The notes: generated from the letters alone by a model not told the origin. DNA of 64,000 bases from Scolanthus callimorphus (GCA_033964015.1 JAWWUD010000052.1:744001-808000), one strand, 5' to 3'; shown: positions 1-11,301, counted from the first letter of the stretch. A program made the numbers and translations.

Positions 1-349
1 CACCGAGTCCACAGGCCATAAAGCCAAACACGACAAAAACTCGTAGAAAATACGATAATTTCTGCATAAACCACGGGCAGGAATAGTTTATCAAAACCAT
101 CGGTCCAACGTGGCAAATGACTACTACAGATGTGGGAATATAAGTTCCGGCGAGTAAGTCTTCAGAGCCAGAAATAATAATTGTGTAAAGGCAATGCAGC
201 AAGAAGCCAACTCCTGCAAAACTAATTATCGTTCTTGCTCGGTCCAGACGACTTAGATCTTCGCCTTCTTCAGGAGGAAAATCAGGAAGTTTTCCTGCCA
301 TGTCTTCTGTTTCTGAATCAGTCATGACTCCACTTGATTCTGCTGCCAT
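1..349 (-). CDS. Battenin (CLN3)-like membrane protein, first coding exon, partial
   Basis: An open frame of 116 codons runs from an ATG at 349-347 to the window edge with no stop. The first 40 or so residues are acidic and hydrophilic (several Glu/Asp/Ser, PPEEGED), as in the cytosolic N-terminus of CLN3 proteins. Then comes a membrane segment (about residues 41-60, ending IIISGSEDLLAG), a second one (about 72-90, PTSVVVICHVGPMVLINY), and a segment after KLSYFLRV. The order SGxEDLL, then T-S-V-V, then a Pro-rich helix, then L-x-Y-x-x-R-V follows the start of the battenin family, a lysosomal multi-pass membrane protein. Divergence from the human protein is large, and the rest of the gene is outside the window. 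The ATG was chosen because the codons after it are family-like. The frame stays open a short way upstream, so a different start or a spliced leader is possible. An unrelated transporter of the same topology is the alternative. Confidence 0.5.
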   Translation of the reverse strand, partial: MAAESSGVMTDSETEDMAGKLPDFPPEEGEDLSRLDRARTIISFAGVGFLLHCLYTIIISGSEDLLAGTYIPTSVVVICHVGPMVLINYSCPWFMQKLSYFLRVFVVFGFMACGLG

Positions 350-1309
350 TCTGGCTCGAATTTCAACGGTTTTAGGAGTTCCTGTGTGGTGTGCAACCCG
401 AGCCAGAAAGTGCACAACTAGAGGTTATAATCTACGTAATGCAACCCTACTATTCATTAGCATTCCTGCATTAAATTATGTGGTTCAGTAGCAACTGGAC
501 TGAAGCGTAGGTGAAGCTGTGTACACAGTTTTATCGAAGTTTTAGCAGCGAACCAGCAAGGAGTCTGTCTTTCAATTTATTCTTTGATAAGAAAATTGGG
601 ATTGAGTGAAAAACCCATGTCCGCTAACAAGTTTATCACTTCGTAATAATTGAAAAGTAAGGAACTCCTAATTGAATTTCATTTAAGGGTTTTTCGAGGT
701 AGACTTTGCATTCAATTATTTTCATTGAAATTCAAGCAGCTTCAAATGCTGTGAATGGGTTAAGTGGTTCCGAATAAATTACGATTTATCATCATCTTAT
801 CAGTAACTTTACGATTGTTATGGAACCGTTATCATAACATAATACAAGGGATTGAAATTTCCACCGTTTTTGGCTAAAATGACTAAAATATCAGCGATAA
901 TTGAAAATATAACGAACTCTTGATGTAAAATTGTCGCCGAAAATAACTTACATTCATTAAGCATACAACAGCGTTAAATGTTCCGCTTTAGTAAAAGTCT
1001 GCATACGTTCAATTATTCAGATTGTCGTTTTGTGTATTATATTATTCCATGCCTTACTTAGAAGACATATTTGTGATGGCATTCAAACTTTACTTTATAT
1101 TGAAATTGTGCTTTTTCAAAACATTGAGTTTTTCAGCTCACTGCTTTCGCCCCGAGGGCAAATGAATAATATTATTCTCATTAGTATTTTTCAAAAGTTT
1201 TACTATTATTATTTTTATAAATTAGCTGTGATATTGATGTATAGATATGCAAACTTCAATGAAATTACTACTTATCCGAAACATTATCTGACAAAGCTCG
1301 ATTTCTCCT
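350..1309. other. Noncoding AT-rich stretch upstream of the battenin-like exon
   Basis: This should hold the promoter and 5' untranslated part of the minus-strand gene at 1-349. I see no convincing exon and no terminal repeats. The short open frames here are AT-rich chance ORFs. Confidence 0.4.
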
Positions 1310-1667
1310 GAGTCCAAATTTTCCACGTCCAAAAAAGGCGTGCACCGATATATGTCTGCATTTGAAGAACCCGTTCACGACCGAGACAAGACAGGGCCCC
1401 GAGATATATCAGTCTGAAGGGTAGGTATACTGCCCTAGGGGTAAAGTTAAAGTTGTCTCGGTATCTGTCAGGTCCAACTATTGTCCGAGATAACTCGGTG
1501 TCTAATTTTCTCATGTGAACCAGGAACACGTTTCGTCCCCCCGAGCTAACACCCGAGACAACTCGCTCGATCCCCAAGACAAACACGCCCCGATCCCCGA
1601 GACTATCTAAGGGTTGGTTTCCACAACCATAAGCATAAGGATCTAACTAACTAATTTTCTTTAGTGC
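1310..1667. repeat. CGAGAC-rich degenerate repeat
   Basis: Several variants of CCGAGACAA / GTCTCGG / CCCGAGATA occur within 300 bp on both strands. This looks like the decayed end of a dispersed element. No gene is seen. Confidence 0.3.
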
Positions 1668-1766
1668 AGTTTTCACTACGACATAAGCGTAAGCATAAAA
1701 GGATCACAACGGCTTCTGTTCTTCTTATGCTTATTCTTACGTCGCTTATGTCGTAGTGAAAAACAC
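1668..1766. repeat. Foldback (hairpin) element
   Basis: TTTTCACTACGACATAAGCG at about 1669 is matched in inverted form at about 1742-1764 (CGCTTATGTCGTAGTGAAAA). The arms are about 30 bp, with small gaps, around a loop of about 25 bp. It is MITE-like. Confidence 0.7.
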
Positions 1767-2455
1767 TTGTAATTATATTTTGCCAATTTGATGCCTTCGT
1801 TTTTGCATACCCAATGAAATACCTGCCAAACATCCCACTATCTCAAGGAAATTTCACACAAAAAATCTGCCCACTCGGCTAACTTGTCTCCAGTCAAAAC
1901 AATCCGAGATAAGATTGATGCCACATGTTCATACTTATATCAGGCGAGTGTCGATGAAGTCACAAAAGTCCTCAGCCAGGCATGTAATGAGACTGGTAAA
2001 AATGTGAAATTCAAATGCACGAAAAAAAAAACGACCGGCACTGAAAAGTGTGTGCCCTATTCCCACATTTCACCGGAATTTGTGTGTTCCTCGAAAAAAA
2101 AAAAACGTCTACGATTCTGTCCGCTCGGCCGGATCGGGCTCGTGTTTTTGTCTGCATTCCTTTCTCCACGGGCTGGCATGCTTTTCTAAATCTTCTCTGA
2201 AAGACCTGAAAACTGGCAATGTCTATGAAATATTTTGGACAAAGCTGTATCAGTTCTGTTGTGGCCCATTCAAAGTCGCTTTGCTTTCATATTTGAAGAT
2301 TGTAAGAGGTTTACTTCAAAACATTTTGTACGGGAATGCTCCGCCGAGACTGTTTCGAGCCTGAAATTCCAGGGGAGTTTTCCACGTGAGTTTTCACTCA
2401 AAAAAGGATTTCCAAGAGGGGCCTGTTCCGTGGGTCAAGTTGAGCCATTACCTTA
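1767..2455. other. No recognisable feature
   Basis: Unique-looking sequence with two A-runs (2023-2031, 2095-2104). The overlapping short ORFs share no domain I recognise and carry no splice-site context. Confidence 0.3.
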
Positions 2456-3187
2456 AGGTTCCTTGGTGGTAATTTTCGTTAAAATGCCATATTTCGCGAA
2501 AAAAGGTCGCATAATCTTTACAAGTGATTCCTCACTTTAACGCTCATTTCATCTCCTAAACTACCCTGCGAGCAGTGATTCCCTCTCTAAATACCGTATT
2601 TGCTTTGACCATATTTGCTTACCTATAGTAAATAACACCTTTGCTAGAGGTTTACCATAGGTTTACCTCATACTTGGTCAGATTTGCTCGTGAGGCAAAC
2701 TTGGTCAAGTTTCGATAGCTCCACGCACGTAGATTTACGGTGCTTTCGTTCTTTAACAACATTTTGAGCTTAGATGTGTTCTAAAAAACGTGTTGGGGAT
2801 TTTTGAAATTCTAAGAGCCGATTTTAGAGCCAATTTTCTTTGTTCGCTGTTTTTTTATTTATAAAAAGTGTAAAAAAATCATACATTGAAAAGGAAATCG
2901 AATTTCCAAAATCCCCGACACGGTTTTTAGAACACATCTTAGTCAACGCTAATATGGTGTCAATGAACAAAAATAGCGAATATTCGCGAGGGTGGAACTC
3001 TAAAAAGTTGAACTGATGCACCGGAAAGGGAACTCCATAAAAAAAAGGGTTTTGTAAAATTAATGAGATAATACACCACAGTTTAGCCCAGGAATAAGCT
3101 TTAAAATCAGGTATCACTTAGTGTAAATATACGACCATTTTTGGTGAAATTATGCCATTTTAACAAAAAAGTACCCGAAGGTACTTA
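2456..3187. mobile_element. Non-autonomous DNA transposon (MITE) with inner inverted repeat
   Basis: The ends are imperfect terminal inverted repeats. The left end reads AGGTTCCTTGGTGGTA then TTAAAATGCCAT. The right end, read on the minus strand, is AGTACCTTCGGGTACT then TTAAAATGGCAT. Inside, 2773-2812 and 2899-2940 form a second inverted repeat of about 40 bp (AGATGTGTTCTAAAAAACG against its complement). There is no coding capacity, so it must depend on a transposase made elsewhere. Confidence 0.6.
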
Positions 3188-3240
3188 TGTGGACTTTCCA
3201 CGAGGAGGCAGGGGGGGGGGGGGAGGGGGTATTTATGAAT
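3188..3240 (+). repeat. Poly-G tract
   Basis: A run of G broken once by A, at about 3212-3229. It is one of many G or C runs in this window, most of them inside or next to MITEs. Confidence 0.9.
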
Positions 3241-3700
3241 GAAGTCAGCAATGCAAGTTTAAAAGTATTTCGGTAAAACGATGGCCGTTCAAAGTTACGT
3301 ATTTTTTCTGTGTTCTCTGGCTAGCACATTAGGCATTCAGGATATCAGATGACAGTGTTTTATGACGTAATTTTGTTTCTACCGAAAATGACGAATTCGG
3401 CTTCTTATACACTCCAGACATGCAGCAGGGAATTCGAATAAAGACATCTTAATTTAAGGAAAACATGTTTACCTCCATAACCAACCAGTTTTTAAGGTTT
3501 AAAAACTTCTAAAATAGTAAGCAAGTTAGGTTTTTAACGTGATTGCGCTCATATAATAGTCTTTGTACATAAGCAAACAAAATGATGCGTCAAATTACAT
3601 TACTCGCATGATAGCGAGTACAAAACTAGCCACAAAACTCCTGACTTTACAGCTTCGCGGCTATTGAACCTTATCTTTCTCAAACTTGGTCAGCATGTTT
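3241..3700 (-). repeat. Dispersed repeat, inverted copy of the one at 30230-31280
   Basis: Segments match in reverse orientation. CAAACAAAATGATGCGTCAA (about 3574) corresponds to TTGACGCATTATTTTGTTTG (about 30297). CTCCAGACATGCAGCAGGGA (about 3412) corresponds to the complement at about 31108. The copy here lacks several hundred bp that are present in the other. Family unknown. Confidence 0.65.
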
Positions 3701-4337
3701 GTCTAATACTGATCTATCTAGACACTGAAAACTGATTTCGTTTCATATGCACTTTTAGGGGGCACTAAAGGTTTGTGAGTCATCCATTGTTTCTTATGTC
3801 ATTAGCGGGTTCGAAACTCCCAGCAAATGTATTCACCCGCTCCACTATGTCATACTATAAAAAGTGAAACTTAGTCCTTCGGTATTTTTAGCTTGTTTCC
3901 TTGAAGTTTGCTGCCTATATTCGATTTGTTGTTTACAAGTTTTCATGAGGTTTCCACAGATCATGTGAGCAGTATCGAAGCAGTTGTCCACGTAACTAAC
4001 CGTTGGTTTATTAGTACGAGATGTTTAGCCCATTTGGGGTAATCCGCCGTGTAAGAACCATTCCAGAGGACACCTTTGTGTTCAGCTCTCCTTTCATCAT
4101 GACTCGTTCCTGGTGAGTTGTTCCAGGTTCTTACACGGGAGAACAGCCACATTTGACTTCGTTCATTATATATTCCTGGGTCACGAAGGTGTTAATACCG
4201 TATAAAATCTAGCTACATTTTCGTGCGTCATTTAAATGTTTGCTGCACTAATAGAGAAATAAGTCGAACGCCATTCCACTGGTTTCTGTAAAAAGGTATA
4301 TTGAGCATCTTTTAAACCGTTAATTTTGCATATGTAA
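3701..4337. other. No gene seen
   Basis: AT-rich sequence upstream of the ORF at 4338. A tRNA T-arm-like string at about 3809 has no matching cloverleaf. Confidence 0.3.
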
Positions 4338-4750
4338 ATGTCTGGTAACCTTGAGCACATCAATGGGTTTACGTGGGATGCAAATTTTGCAAAGCAACGA
4401 GTCCAAGTGATCATTAGAAAGGCAGAAGGAATCTACCAAGATAACTTTGCAGAAGGCAACACAAGCTCCTACGATACCGTTCACTTTTTGCCTTACTTAT
4501 CCGAAGAGAATGAAACTAAAAACGCTGACACCGATGTAAAAAGCCGAGAGCAGAACGTGAATGATTCAAGTGGCAAACCATTTCTTACTAGTGTACCACT
4601 CCCTCCGGGCGTTTATCACTTGTTGTTTAGACTCTTTGACGAGGAGACTAAAGTATACGGGGCTCTGAGGACAATGGATTGTTATAGTAAGACAACTCTG
4701 GCCACAGGACGGGAGGTGAACTATATAGAAGTGATTAAGGGAGCCACCAG
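4338..4750 (+). CDS. Exon-like ORF of unknown function
   Basis: The ATG at 4338 follows an in-frame TAA directly. The frame runs about 138 codons to a splice-donor-like GAG|GTGGGT near 4751; reading through gives a stop at 4758-4760. Codon content is balanced, unlike the surrounding chance ORFs. The protein starts MSGNLEHINGFTWDAN and has an acidic middle part. Its C-terminal half is beta-strand-like, with LPPGVYHLLFRLFDEETK near residues 93-110 and then YGALRTMDCYSKTT. I do not recognise the family and see no signal peptide or membrane segment. I found no downstream exon. It could be the first coding exon of a cnidarian-specific gene or a captured exon fragment. Confidence 0.4.
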
Positions 4751-4763
4751 AGGTGGGTAACAT

Positions 4764-5769
4764 CTTGCATACTGATACCCGGGACTGATACTCTGTATAC
4801 AGCTAGTTATATTAATAGGACAATAACATGACTTTTGGAGGGCATATTCTTTATTTGTGTCCCTCGTAGCATCATTTGCACCCTCGCGCGTCATGTTATT
4901 ATCATTATTATCACTACACAAGGCCAAATAATACAATAATACTGTAAGCTTAGATGAAAGGCAAAAAAATCGTATCGGTCACAATTATTTCACCCGTTGT
5001 CGATTACAAACTTAGGTTAATACATAAGCTTAAAACAAAAAGAATCACAACTTTTAAAAGCACATAAAAATCTACTCTGCTAGCAAGGTAATAAGAATCC
5101 CAAAAGGCAATACAAATGAACACATAGTCATAGCAAATGTTTACCAGATAAATTCATCCATGGCGATAAAGAAACGAGAGAAAGTTAGAGAAAAACTCGA
5201 AAATTTTTCACCGAGTGAATTCCCGCCACAAACTCGCACTAAAATGGTATCCGCGTGATCTGATTGGTCTAGCGTGGCAGCAGAGCGCCACCACGGCCAA
5301 TTAGAATGAGGGCGGTAAATGTATTTGCGGCCCGCTGTTTGCCATTTGGCCCGCAAAAATAGAGCGTGTTTTAGAGAGGGCGGTTTGCAATTTGGCCGCG
5401 CGTAGTGATAATAATGCTGCTTCGCGAAAGCATGTATGAACCATGCTTATAATATACAGGGCAAAATTACTTAATGTTGATTGGCTAAGAGCGAGGGCAT
5501 TTTCCTTAATTGAGGGCAAAATTACTTGGCCGCGATGGAACGTTTCTTTTTTCTTTTCCAATTCTGGAAGTTCATGTGTGAGGCCGTTTGCGTTTGCTCA
5601 AAGCAATCAACACTTGTCAAATTCTGATGAATGGATGAATAAAAATGCCTTCAGATTGGTTCAATTTGATTGACAGTGTTTCTTCGATCTTTTTGGCTTT
5701 GCAGTCAACACGCGCGCTGAACGTTGCCCTGTTATATCATTAACATGTAATCGCATGGGTTCCCCTTAA
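4764..5769. other. No recognisable feature
   Basis: The segment GGGCAAAATTACTT occurs twice (about 5459 and 5514), suggesting a small duplication. Nothing else is supported. Confidence 0.3.
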
Positions 5770-5819
5770 AATTTGGGATTAATTTCACTTGAAAACACTC
5801 GTGAAATTAATCCCAAATT
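5770..5819. repeat. Perfect hairpin
   Basis: A 19-bp arm at 5770-5788 (AATTTGGGATTAATTTCAC) is perfectly complementary to 5801-5819, with a 12-nt loop. It could be a small foldback element. Confidence 0.85.
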
Positions 5820-6416
5820 GAACTCGGCCTCGCTACTCATGTGATATGAAGAGGGACACGGCCCTAAGCTAGTAACCAACGTCTTATTTAACTGACCCAA
5901 CATTATTATTGCACGGCTTGAATTTTAAAATGGATGGTCATCAAACGGTGGACCATTACAGTTATAAGCGTAGACACACATCTTCAGATTAGAAATCTTA
6001 GTTCTTAGTTCATTTGACTCCTAAATATCAGGTACAAGCTGCACAACTACCACGATGCAATGCGCGCATTCTTTACACTGTTCGCCGAATGTACCCCATT
6101 CATCGGCGTCAGAAAATATTCTTGCTTTTACGTGACGTCATCACAATTCGTTGAAAGGTATTTTCAGGAGTCAAATTTGTACAATGTTTCCGAAATTTTA
6201 GGTACCAGCCAAAATGTCAAAAGCGATCATAAGCGTCTAGGAGGTTCAGATACGCGATCGTAATTTGCAGATTTTAATCCTTCTTTTTCTCGACTTTGAA
6301 GGATTTGTTTGAGAAGCTACATCAAACACTCGCGAGGGTTTTTCATCAGGGTTTCCAAACACCTCCAAATCCGTTAAAGTTACTGAGAACCTTCGCCGAA
6401 AAAAAATCATACACGT
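5820..6416. other. No gene seen
   Basis: Sequence leading into the nested foldback below. The ORFs here are short and have no domain. Confidence 0.3.
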
Positions 6417-7100
6417 CCTTAGTTTAACCAAAACATATACCGTTTCCGGGATACGTTGTCACCCAAAAAGCCTATAAGCTTGGTGCGCTAGGGAGTATGG
6501 GTAAAGATTTATTTAAATTTCTGTAAAATACTAGAAACAAACATGCTTGGAAATGTGCTGAAATTTAATCATTTCACCTGTGTTTGCGATAACTGTCTGA
6601 ATTCAGATCAAACAGTAGCAGTTTAAATGCCCCCATCATCCTTTGCGCTTCAAGCTTAAAGGCTTTTTGGGTGACAACGTTTCCCGGAAACGGTATATCA
6701 ACCTATATATATTTGGAAAGCTTATAGAATGGACTAGCGAACTATGGCAAAAATAAATATTTTTTTCATAATTAGAAATTTTTTAAGCTTTTATTAAAAA
6801 TTCGCAGTTCGACAGCGTTAGCTCGTGAAAATAGGACACCAAAATATTTAATCAATGCTTAAAAAAAAATTACAGGTATCAATAAGTGATTTCTTTTTGC
6901 CGTAGCCCGCTAGTCCATTCTATAAGCTTTCCAACGATATATAGGTTGACATATTTTGGTTAAGCTAAGGACGTGTATGATTTTTTTTTTTGAACAACGT
7001 GCGCGAAGGTTCTCAGTAACCTTAAAAACCTCGGATTTGCCTCGCTTTTCAACCCACTTCTCGGATTTGGACAATCCTGGTGAAACCGCACGCTGACTCA
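6417..7100. repeat. Nested inverted repeats
   Basis: There are three related pairings. About 6430-6478 (CCGTTTCCGGGATACGTTGT) pairs with about 6655-6700. About 6681-6732 (CAACCTATATAT... GGACTAGCG) pairs with about 6905-6955. GACGTGTATGATTTTTTTT-type sequence at about 6970 pairs with about 6400-6420. The result is a stacked foldback, probably two successive insertions of related elements. Confidence 0.65.
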
Positions 7101-7260
7101 TGTTTGATCTCTTACTAGGCTTTTTAGAAAGTTGGTAATTTGGTCGCCACAGTGGAGACATGTAAGCTACGGCTAAACTAGGATACATGTAGCGCGCAAC
7201 ATTTGTGTCCTGCATGTTTCCCCGAGTGGCTAAACTAAGAAACATCGCACGTGTGTGTTT

Positions 7261-7462
7261 CGGACACATGTTTCCTTCATGTTTCCCTGTTTAGCCACGC
7301 GAGAAACATTGTTGCGCGCGACAAATTTTGTAGCCGGGACACAAAGACATGTTTCTTCGCAAGACAAGAAACATGTCTTTGTGTCCCGGCTACAAAATTT
7401 GTCGCGCGCAACAATGTTTCTCGCGTGGCTAAACAGGGAAACATGAAGGAAACATGTGTCCG
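7261..7462. repeat. Perfect 97-bp palindrome with 8-nt loop
   Basis: The left arm 7261-7357 begins CGGACACATGTTTCC and the right arm 7366-7462 ends GGAAACATGTGTCCG. The loop is CGCAAGAC. Translating both strands gives the same protein string across the arm, which confirms base-perfect symmetry. Related diverged sequence (GTTGCGCG, GTGTCCTA, TTTAGCCACG) flanks it on both sides (7140-7250, 7463-7505) and recurs at 47040-47175. Confidence 0.95.
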
Positions 7463-7575
7463 GCTACAATGTTGCGCGCACATGTGTCCTAGTTTAGCCA
7501 GGGCTTTACTGTTAAGAATGGCATACATTTAGTCGTTCGTAGTACGGACGGGAAACGCCCGCGGCTATGACACAA

Positions 7576-7670
7576 TAGACCTCCTCGGCTTGGGCGTAAT
7601 GTTTTCCCATTTCAGATCACGTGGCATTCCCATGAGTATTCTCTGTTTCTTTTTCTGCTACGCACCGAAG
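7576..7670 (+). mobile_element. Half copy of the TAGACC MITE
   Basis: It matches one arm of the full copies at 21059, 46102 and 55694, from TAGACCTCCTCGGCTTGGGC to TGCTACGCACCGAAG. The second arm is missing. Confidence 0.85.
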
Positions 7671-8132
7671 CCAATAATCCGCGAGCGAGAAACGCGACAA
7701 CGTCTCGACAAAACACGCACGTTTGAAACATAAATTTACGCGAAAAAAATCGTCTCACTTCATGGACGCAAATGGTAGTAAAAAAGCATACATTTTGAGT
7801 GGTCTTCATTCCAAAGAGCTTTGAATTACATTTTGATGGACTTTGTTTTGTATTGTATTTTCAGGAAGTCATCATCCAAAGCAAAAGAACTCGGCGTCAT
7901 CAGTACACGACGCTAACGAAAACCAAGAGGAGAGATCCGGCTGCGGGTGTCCCTGCATATTTCTGTGACATCAATGGCAACAATTTGCTATAATAGCATC
8001 TATAGTAGGGCAATCTGCCGAGACAGCAGGCGAGTCACTGGTACCCTATTTAACAATTCTAAAATTCATGAGTTATTCATAAGGTTTGTGACCAATCGGT
8101 GAACCCTACATTGGTCACGTGTCGTGTTTATA
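7671..8132. other. No gene seen
   Basis: Short ORFs only. Nothing recognised. Confidence 0.3.
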
Positions 8133-8376
8133 AATACGATAGACACTCATGTTTAATTAAGGGCCGACCATTTAACTTTTGAGAGGGGGGGGCTTTTTTT
8201 GTCAGTGCAATATTTTTTTTCTACCTCTGTTATGCGGTGAGAATTTTTTTCAGATAAGAAAGAAGGGTTTTAGTCACCATTTTGCTGTGCAGAAATTTTT
8301 TTCTTCAAAAAAGCCCACCCCACCCTCCCCCCTCAAGAGTTAAATAGTCGGCCCCTAATGAGTGTCTATATCGTAG
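8133..8376. mobile_element. GGGCCGACC MITE inside an older palindrome
   Basis: The inner element 8161-8355 has terminal inverted repeats. Left is GGGCCGACCATTTAACTTTT. Right, read on the minus strand, is GGGCCGACTATTTAACTCTT. It has G- and C-rich sub-ends and a flanking TAA on each side, which would fit the 3-bp TWA target of PIF/Harbinger elements. Outside it, ACGATAGACACTCAT (8137-8151) and ATGAGTGTCTATATCGT (8358-8374) form a second inverted pair, the host element. Confidence 0.75.
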
Positions 8377-8850
8377 TTATAGACACGGATGAAGTGCCTG
8401 TTTAGACACTTCACAGCGCATATGGGTGTACAAGGGTGGACCCTTGCCAACGCGGGATCGAAACTAGTGCTAGGTATGCACTTCTATTCCTGACCGTACG
8501 CATTGGGTGAATTTTTTTTAGGATTTCATGAACGCTGGTCACCCAAACCGCAGCTCTTATCCATGTGGGCTGCTTATTCTGTATCTGCGCATGTTTGGTT
8601 CTGTATCTGCGCATCCTTGACGTTCTACGTCAAACTAGCCATACTCTGCGGTTGTCAAAACTCATGCTCATGACTACATTTTTCTTTTGTTTGAGAAAGT
8701 TTATTAAATGCATTCTTTAGTTTCTTATTCTTTAGATAAAAAGGTGTTAAACGCTGTCGAATTAGATGACTTGCTCATTAGTTACTTCGTGAAGGCGTAC
8801 ACTATGTATAACACCTAGTCCTTCCTACTCGTAAAATTAATTTCGTATTG
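8377..8850. other. No recognisable feature
   Basis: Contains a small repeated phrase, TCTGTATCTGCGCAT, twice (about 8577 and 8600). No gene. Confidence 0.3.
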
Positions 8851-9258
8851 ACTAATTCAAGCAAGAGTGGATTACCAGAGTTTCCATATTTACTATGTAC
8901 GCCCGAATCACAGTCAGAAAAGTGTCTATTTTTAGAACTAGGATGCCCGCGAACTAGGATGCCCGCGAAAATTCGTCATCCACAGGGTTCCCACTTTCTC
9001 GCCACGCGAACAGTTGTGAGATCCAGCCTAAAATTAAATCGCAGATCAATGGAAAAACCGTTAAAATCGCAAAGATAAGGTAGGATATTCTCTATTTTGT
9101 TGTGTATTGGGTATACGAGCTTTCGAGCCTGAGCATTCGAATACTTTCGCGCGCGCAACTCAAATCTAAAAATAGACACTTTTCTGACTGTGATGTGGAC
9201 AAATACAGTAGGGAAAGATTCTAACTCTTGTTAATCCACTCTTGATTCAAGTTATAAA
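8851..9258. mobile_element. MITE with about 90-bp terminal inverted repeats
   Basis: The left arm 8851-8938 includes AATTCAAGCAAGAGTGGATT and AAAAGTGTCTATTTTTAGA. The right arm 9160-9258 is its complement with scattered mismatches. The spacer also holds a short direct repeat, AACTAGGATGCCCGCGAA. No coding capacity. Confidence 0.8.
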
Positions 9259-9299
9259 TTTCCGCATCTTGTAATATAAATTTCAGAAGTGATTTATAA

Positions 9300-9480
9300 A
9301 ATTCGCATGTCGTGTCTTATCGGTTGATATAAACACTCGGGTGCGCCTCGTGTTCATATCACCCGATAAAACACTCCAGCTCGTTTTATAACCACGATTT
9401 CGAGTTTTCTATGAGTCAATAGATAGTTAACGAGGCGCGTAGCGCCGAGATGACTATTTGACTCATAGAAAATGAGGACG
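9300..9480. repeat. Two small foldbacks
   Basis: GTCTTATCGGTTGATATAAACACTCG is followed by its complement around 9355. Then TTTTCTATGAGTCAA (about 9407) pairs with TTGACTCATAGAAAA (about 9458). Dispersed-repeat debris. Confidence 0.6.
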
Positions 9481-9945
9481 AGTATAGTAGTCTACTTGTT
9501 TTAGAAACCCACTAGTAAACTACCTTCGAGTTGTTGCTATAACTTATTTATTGTCATGGTTTTAGAAAGTTTTGCGCTAGCGTTTCCGCCTCACTATCTA
9601 TTACGTTGTAGATAGTCAGTAGTGGAGCCAATCAGATTGCATGATTCGTGAAAAGTATGCGAGTGGGTTTCTACCATGAAAACTTGATACTCTGGCAATG
9701 TGACTTCAACACTGATGTTGCTACGCCAACTGACGTGCCATATTATAACAAAACGAGGAATTTACAGGTTATTATGACAAGAATTCGACCTACTATGATG
9801 ATGCAAGCCACATGAACCCCGAGAACAAACTTACAAACAAAGGGTCGTCGAAAAGCGTTAGGGGAGCGTGTATAACAAGTTATATAATCCGACTGGACGC
9901 GCTCGCCGGCACGCGTACAAATAGTACAAATCTAGAGAACAAGGA
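9481..9945. other. No recognisable feature
   Basis: No open frame with coding character and no terminal repeats seen. Confidence 0.3.
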
Positions 9946-10087
9946 TGAGTGGTTTTCATCCGACTGTGAAATAGATACTAACCAAATAGGCACTACTATA
10001 CAGGCCCGTAGCCAGGGGGGTTCCGGGGGTTTCTCAAAAAACAAATTCATACCACATTGTGGTCCGCTTTTTCTAGATTAGCCCCCC

Positions 10088-10122
<35 letters not shown>

Positions 10123-10268
10123 ACACACAAAAATCCCTGGCTACGGGCCTGCTATACACTATTAAAGTAATTTGCATTGTATTCTCCTTTTTTAATTATG
10201 ACTAGTAGACACTATTAAACACTGACTATTAGTTTTTGTTTCACAGCCGGATGAAAACCACTCTTTTT
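9946..10268. mobile_element. Nested pair: CAGGCCCGTAGCC MITE inside an outer MITE
   Basis: Outer arms are GAGTGGTTTTCATCCGACTG (about 9950) and CAGCCGGATGAAAACCACTC (about 10243). Between them lies a second element at about 10001-10150, with ends CAGGCCCGTAGCCAGG and CCTGGCTACGGGCCTG. These are typical of a widespread hAT-type MITE. CTATA flanks both ends of the inner element. A C-run of about 40 nt (10089-10122) is inside it. Confidence 0.8.
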
Positions 10269-10660
10269 ATCTAAATTTTAGGTAACTCTCAGCCCATCTG
10301 TTGAGCCATTCGGACTCCATGCTTGAGTAAGAGGAGTGAGTCCAAAGAGATTGCACATACTTTTTTATTAGAATCAAAATATCTTAGATTCTTGTCACAG
10401 AGCTTTCCTAAAAATGATAAGTACAAAATACCTTATACTTCACACAATAAATTAGAAACTTGAATATTTGGTATTTGGTATTTGAAATAGTAATTTACAA
10501 TTCAAGAAAAATTCCAATTCCGTTATAAGTTGGACATTATCCAAATATATATTTCGACTTTCAAGCTACAAATATTTCAATTTTATGTGAAAGCTCTATA
10601 TGGTACTTCTAACTGTACACACACAGTATATTGACTATATTTTCTAGGTTCCACGATCCT
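10269..10660. other. No recognisable feature
   Basis: AT-rich sequence without repeats or exons that I can support. Confidence 0.3.
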
Positions 10661-11290
10661 GACACCTATTTCAACTAGTTGAAAACATTTGACAGAAAGA
10701 GAGGATCGCATTTTCTTCCGTTGCGCGCGAAGCGCGCCCTGACTTTGATAAACGCATTTCATTGAACCTCAGAGAAAAGGTAGATGAGCATTCCATTTTT
10801 GTGTATTGTAAACAAAGCCTATAAGTTGTATTCTTCATGCGCGCAAAGCGCGCCGCAAATGACGAAATTATTGTTTTCATGTTCGTGAAGCGCGGCCCGA
10901 ATGATGAATTTCTATGTTGTCACGTCGAAAACATCATCAATTGCTTATCGCCATCATCATCGCCAATCTAGCCACGTGATCACTACCACCACATCTAACA
11001 CCACCAGCATCAGAATCACCATCATTAATTCATCATTATCGCTGTCTTGGTAACCTTCGTCTTCGCCATCATCAGCAACAAGAAAAACAACAACGAAATA
11101 TTTGCCAAAGTCAATCTTTTTATCGTCATCGCCTTCATAATCTATCAACAACATCATAACGAGAATCCTTCACAACAAGACATCTTTGAAGAAGAGAAGT
11201 TCAACATGACACCCTATCATTCTACAAATAAACATCCTCTTTCTTATAATGGCAATGTACTACTTTATCTGTAATGACTACCCTCGAACA
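10661..11290. repeat. GCGCGC-motif cluster and imperfect CAT/CAC microsatellite
   Basis: Three copies of a GCGCG(A)AAGCGCG motif lie at about 10721, 10840 and 10888. From about 10935 to 11160 the sequence is a degenerate run of CAT, CAC and CAA triplets, which explains the ORFs on both strands here. Confidence 0.6.
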
Positions 11291-11301
11291 CGTTCGTTAG
11301 T

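Noticed and set aside
300..491. 63-codon plus-strand ORF
   Set aside because: Antisense to the battenin-like exon start; no support.
3800..3830. tRNA T-arm-like string GGGTTCGAAACTCCC
   Set aside because: No matching acceptor, D or anticodon stems nearby.
7251..7532. Overlapping ORFs on both strands with identical protein strings
   Set aside because: They are read from the two arms of a perfect palindrome and carry no domain.
10930..11280. ORFs on both strands
   Set aside because: They come from a degenerate CAT/CAC triplet repeat.
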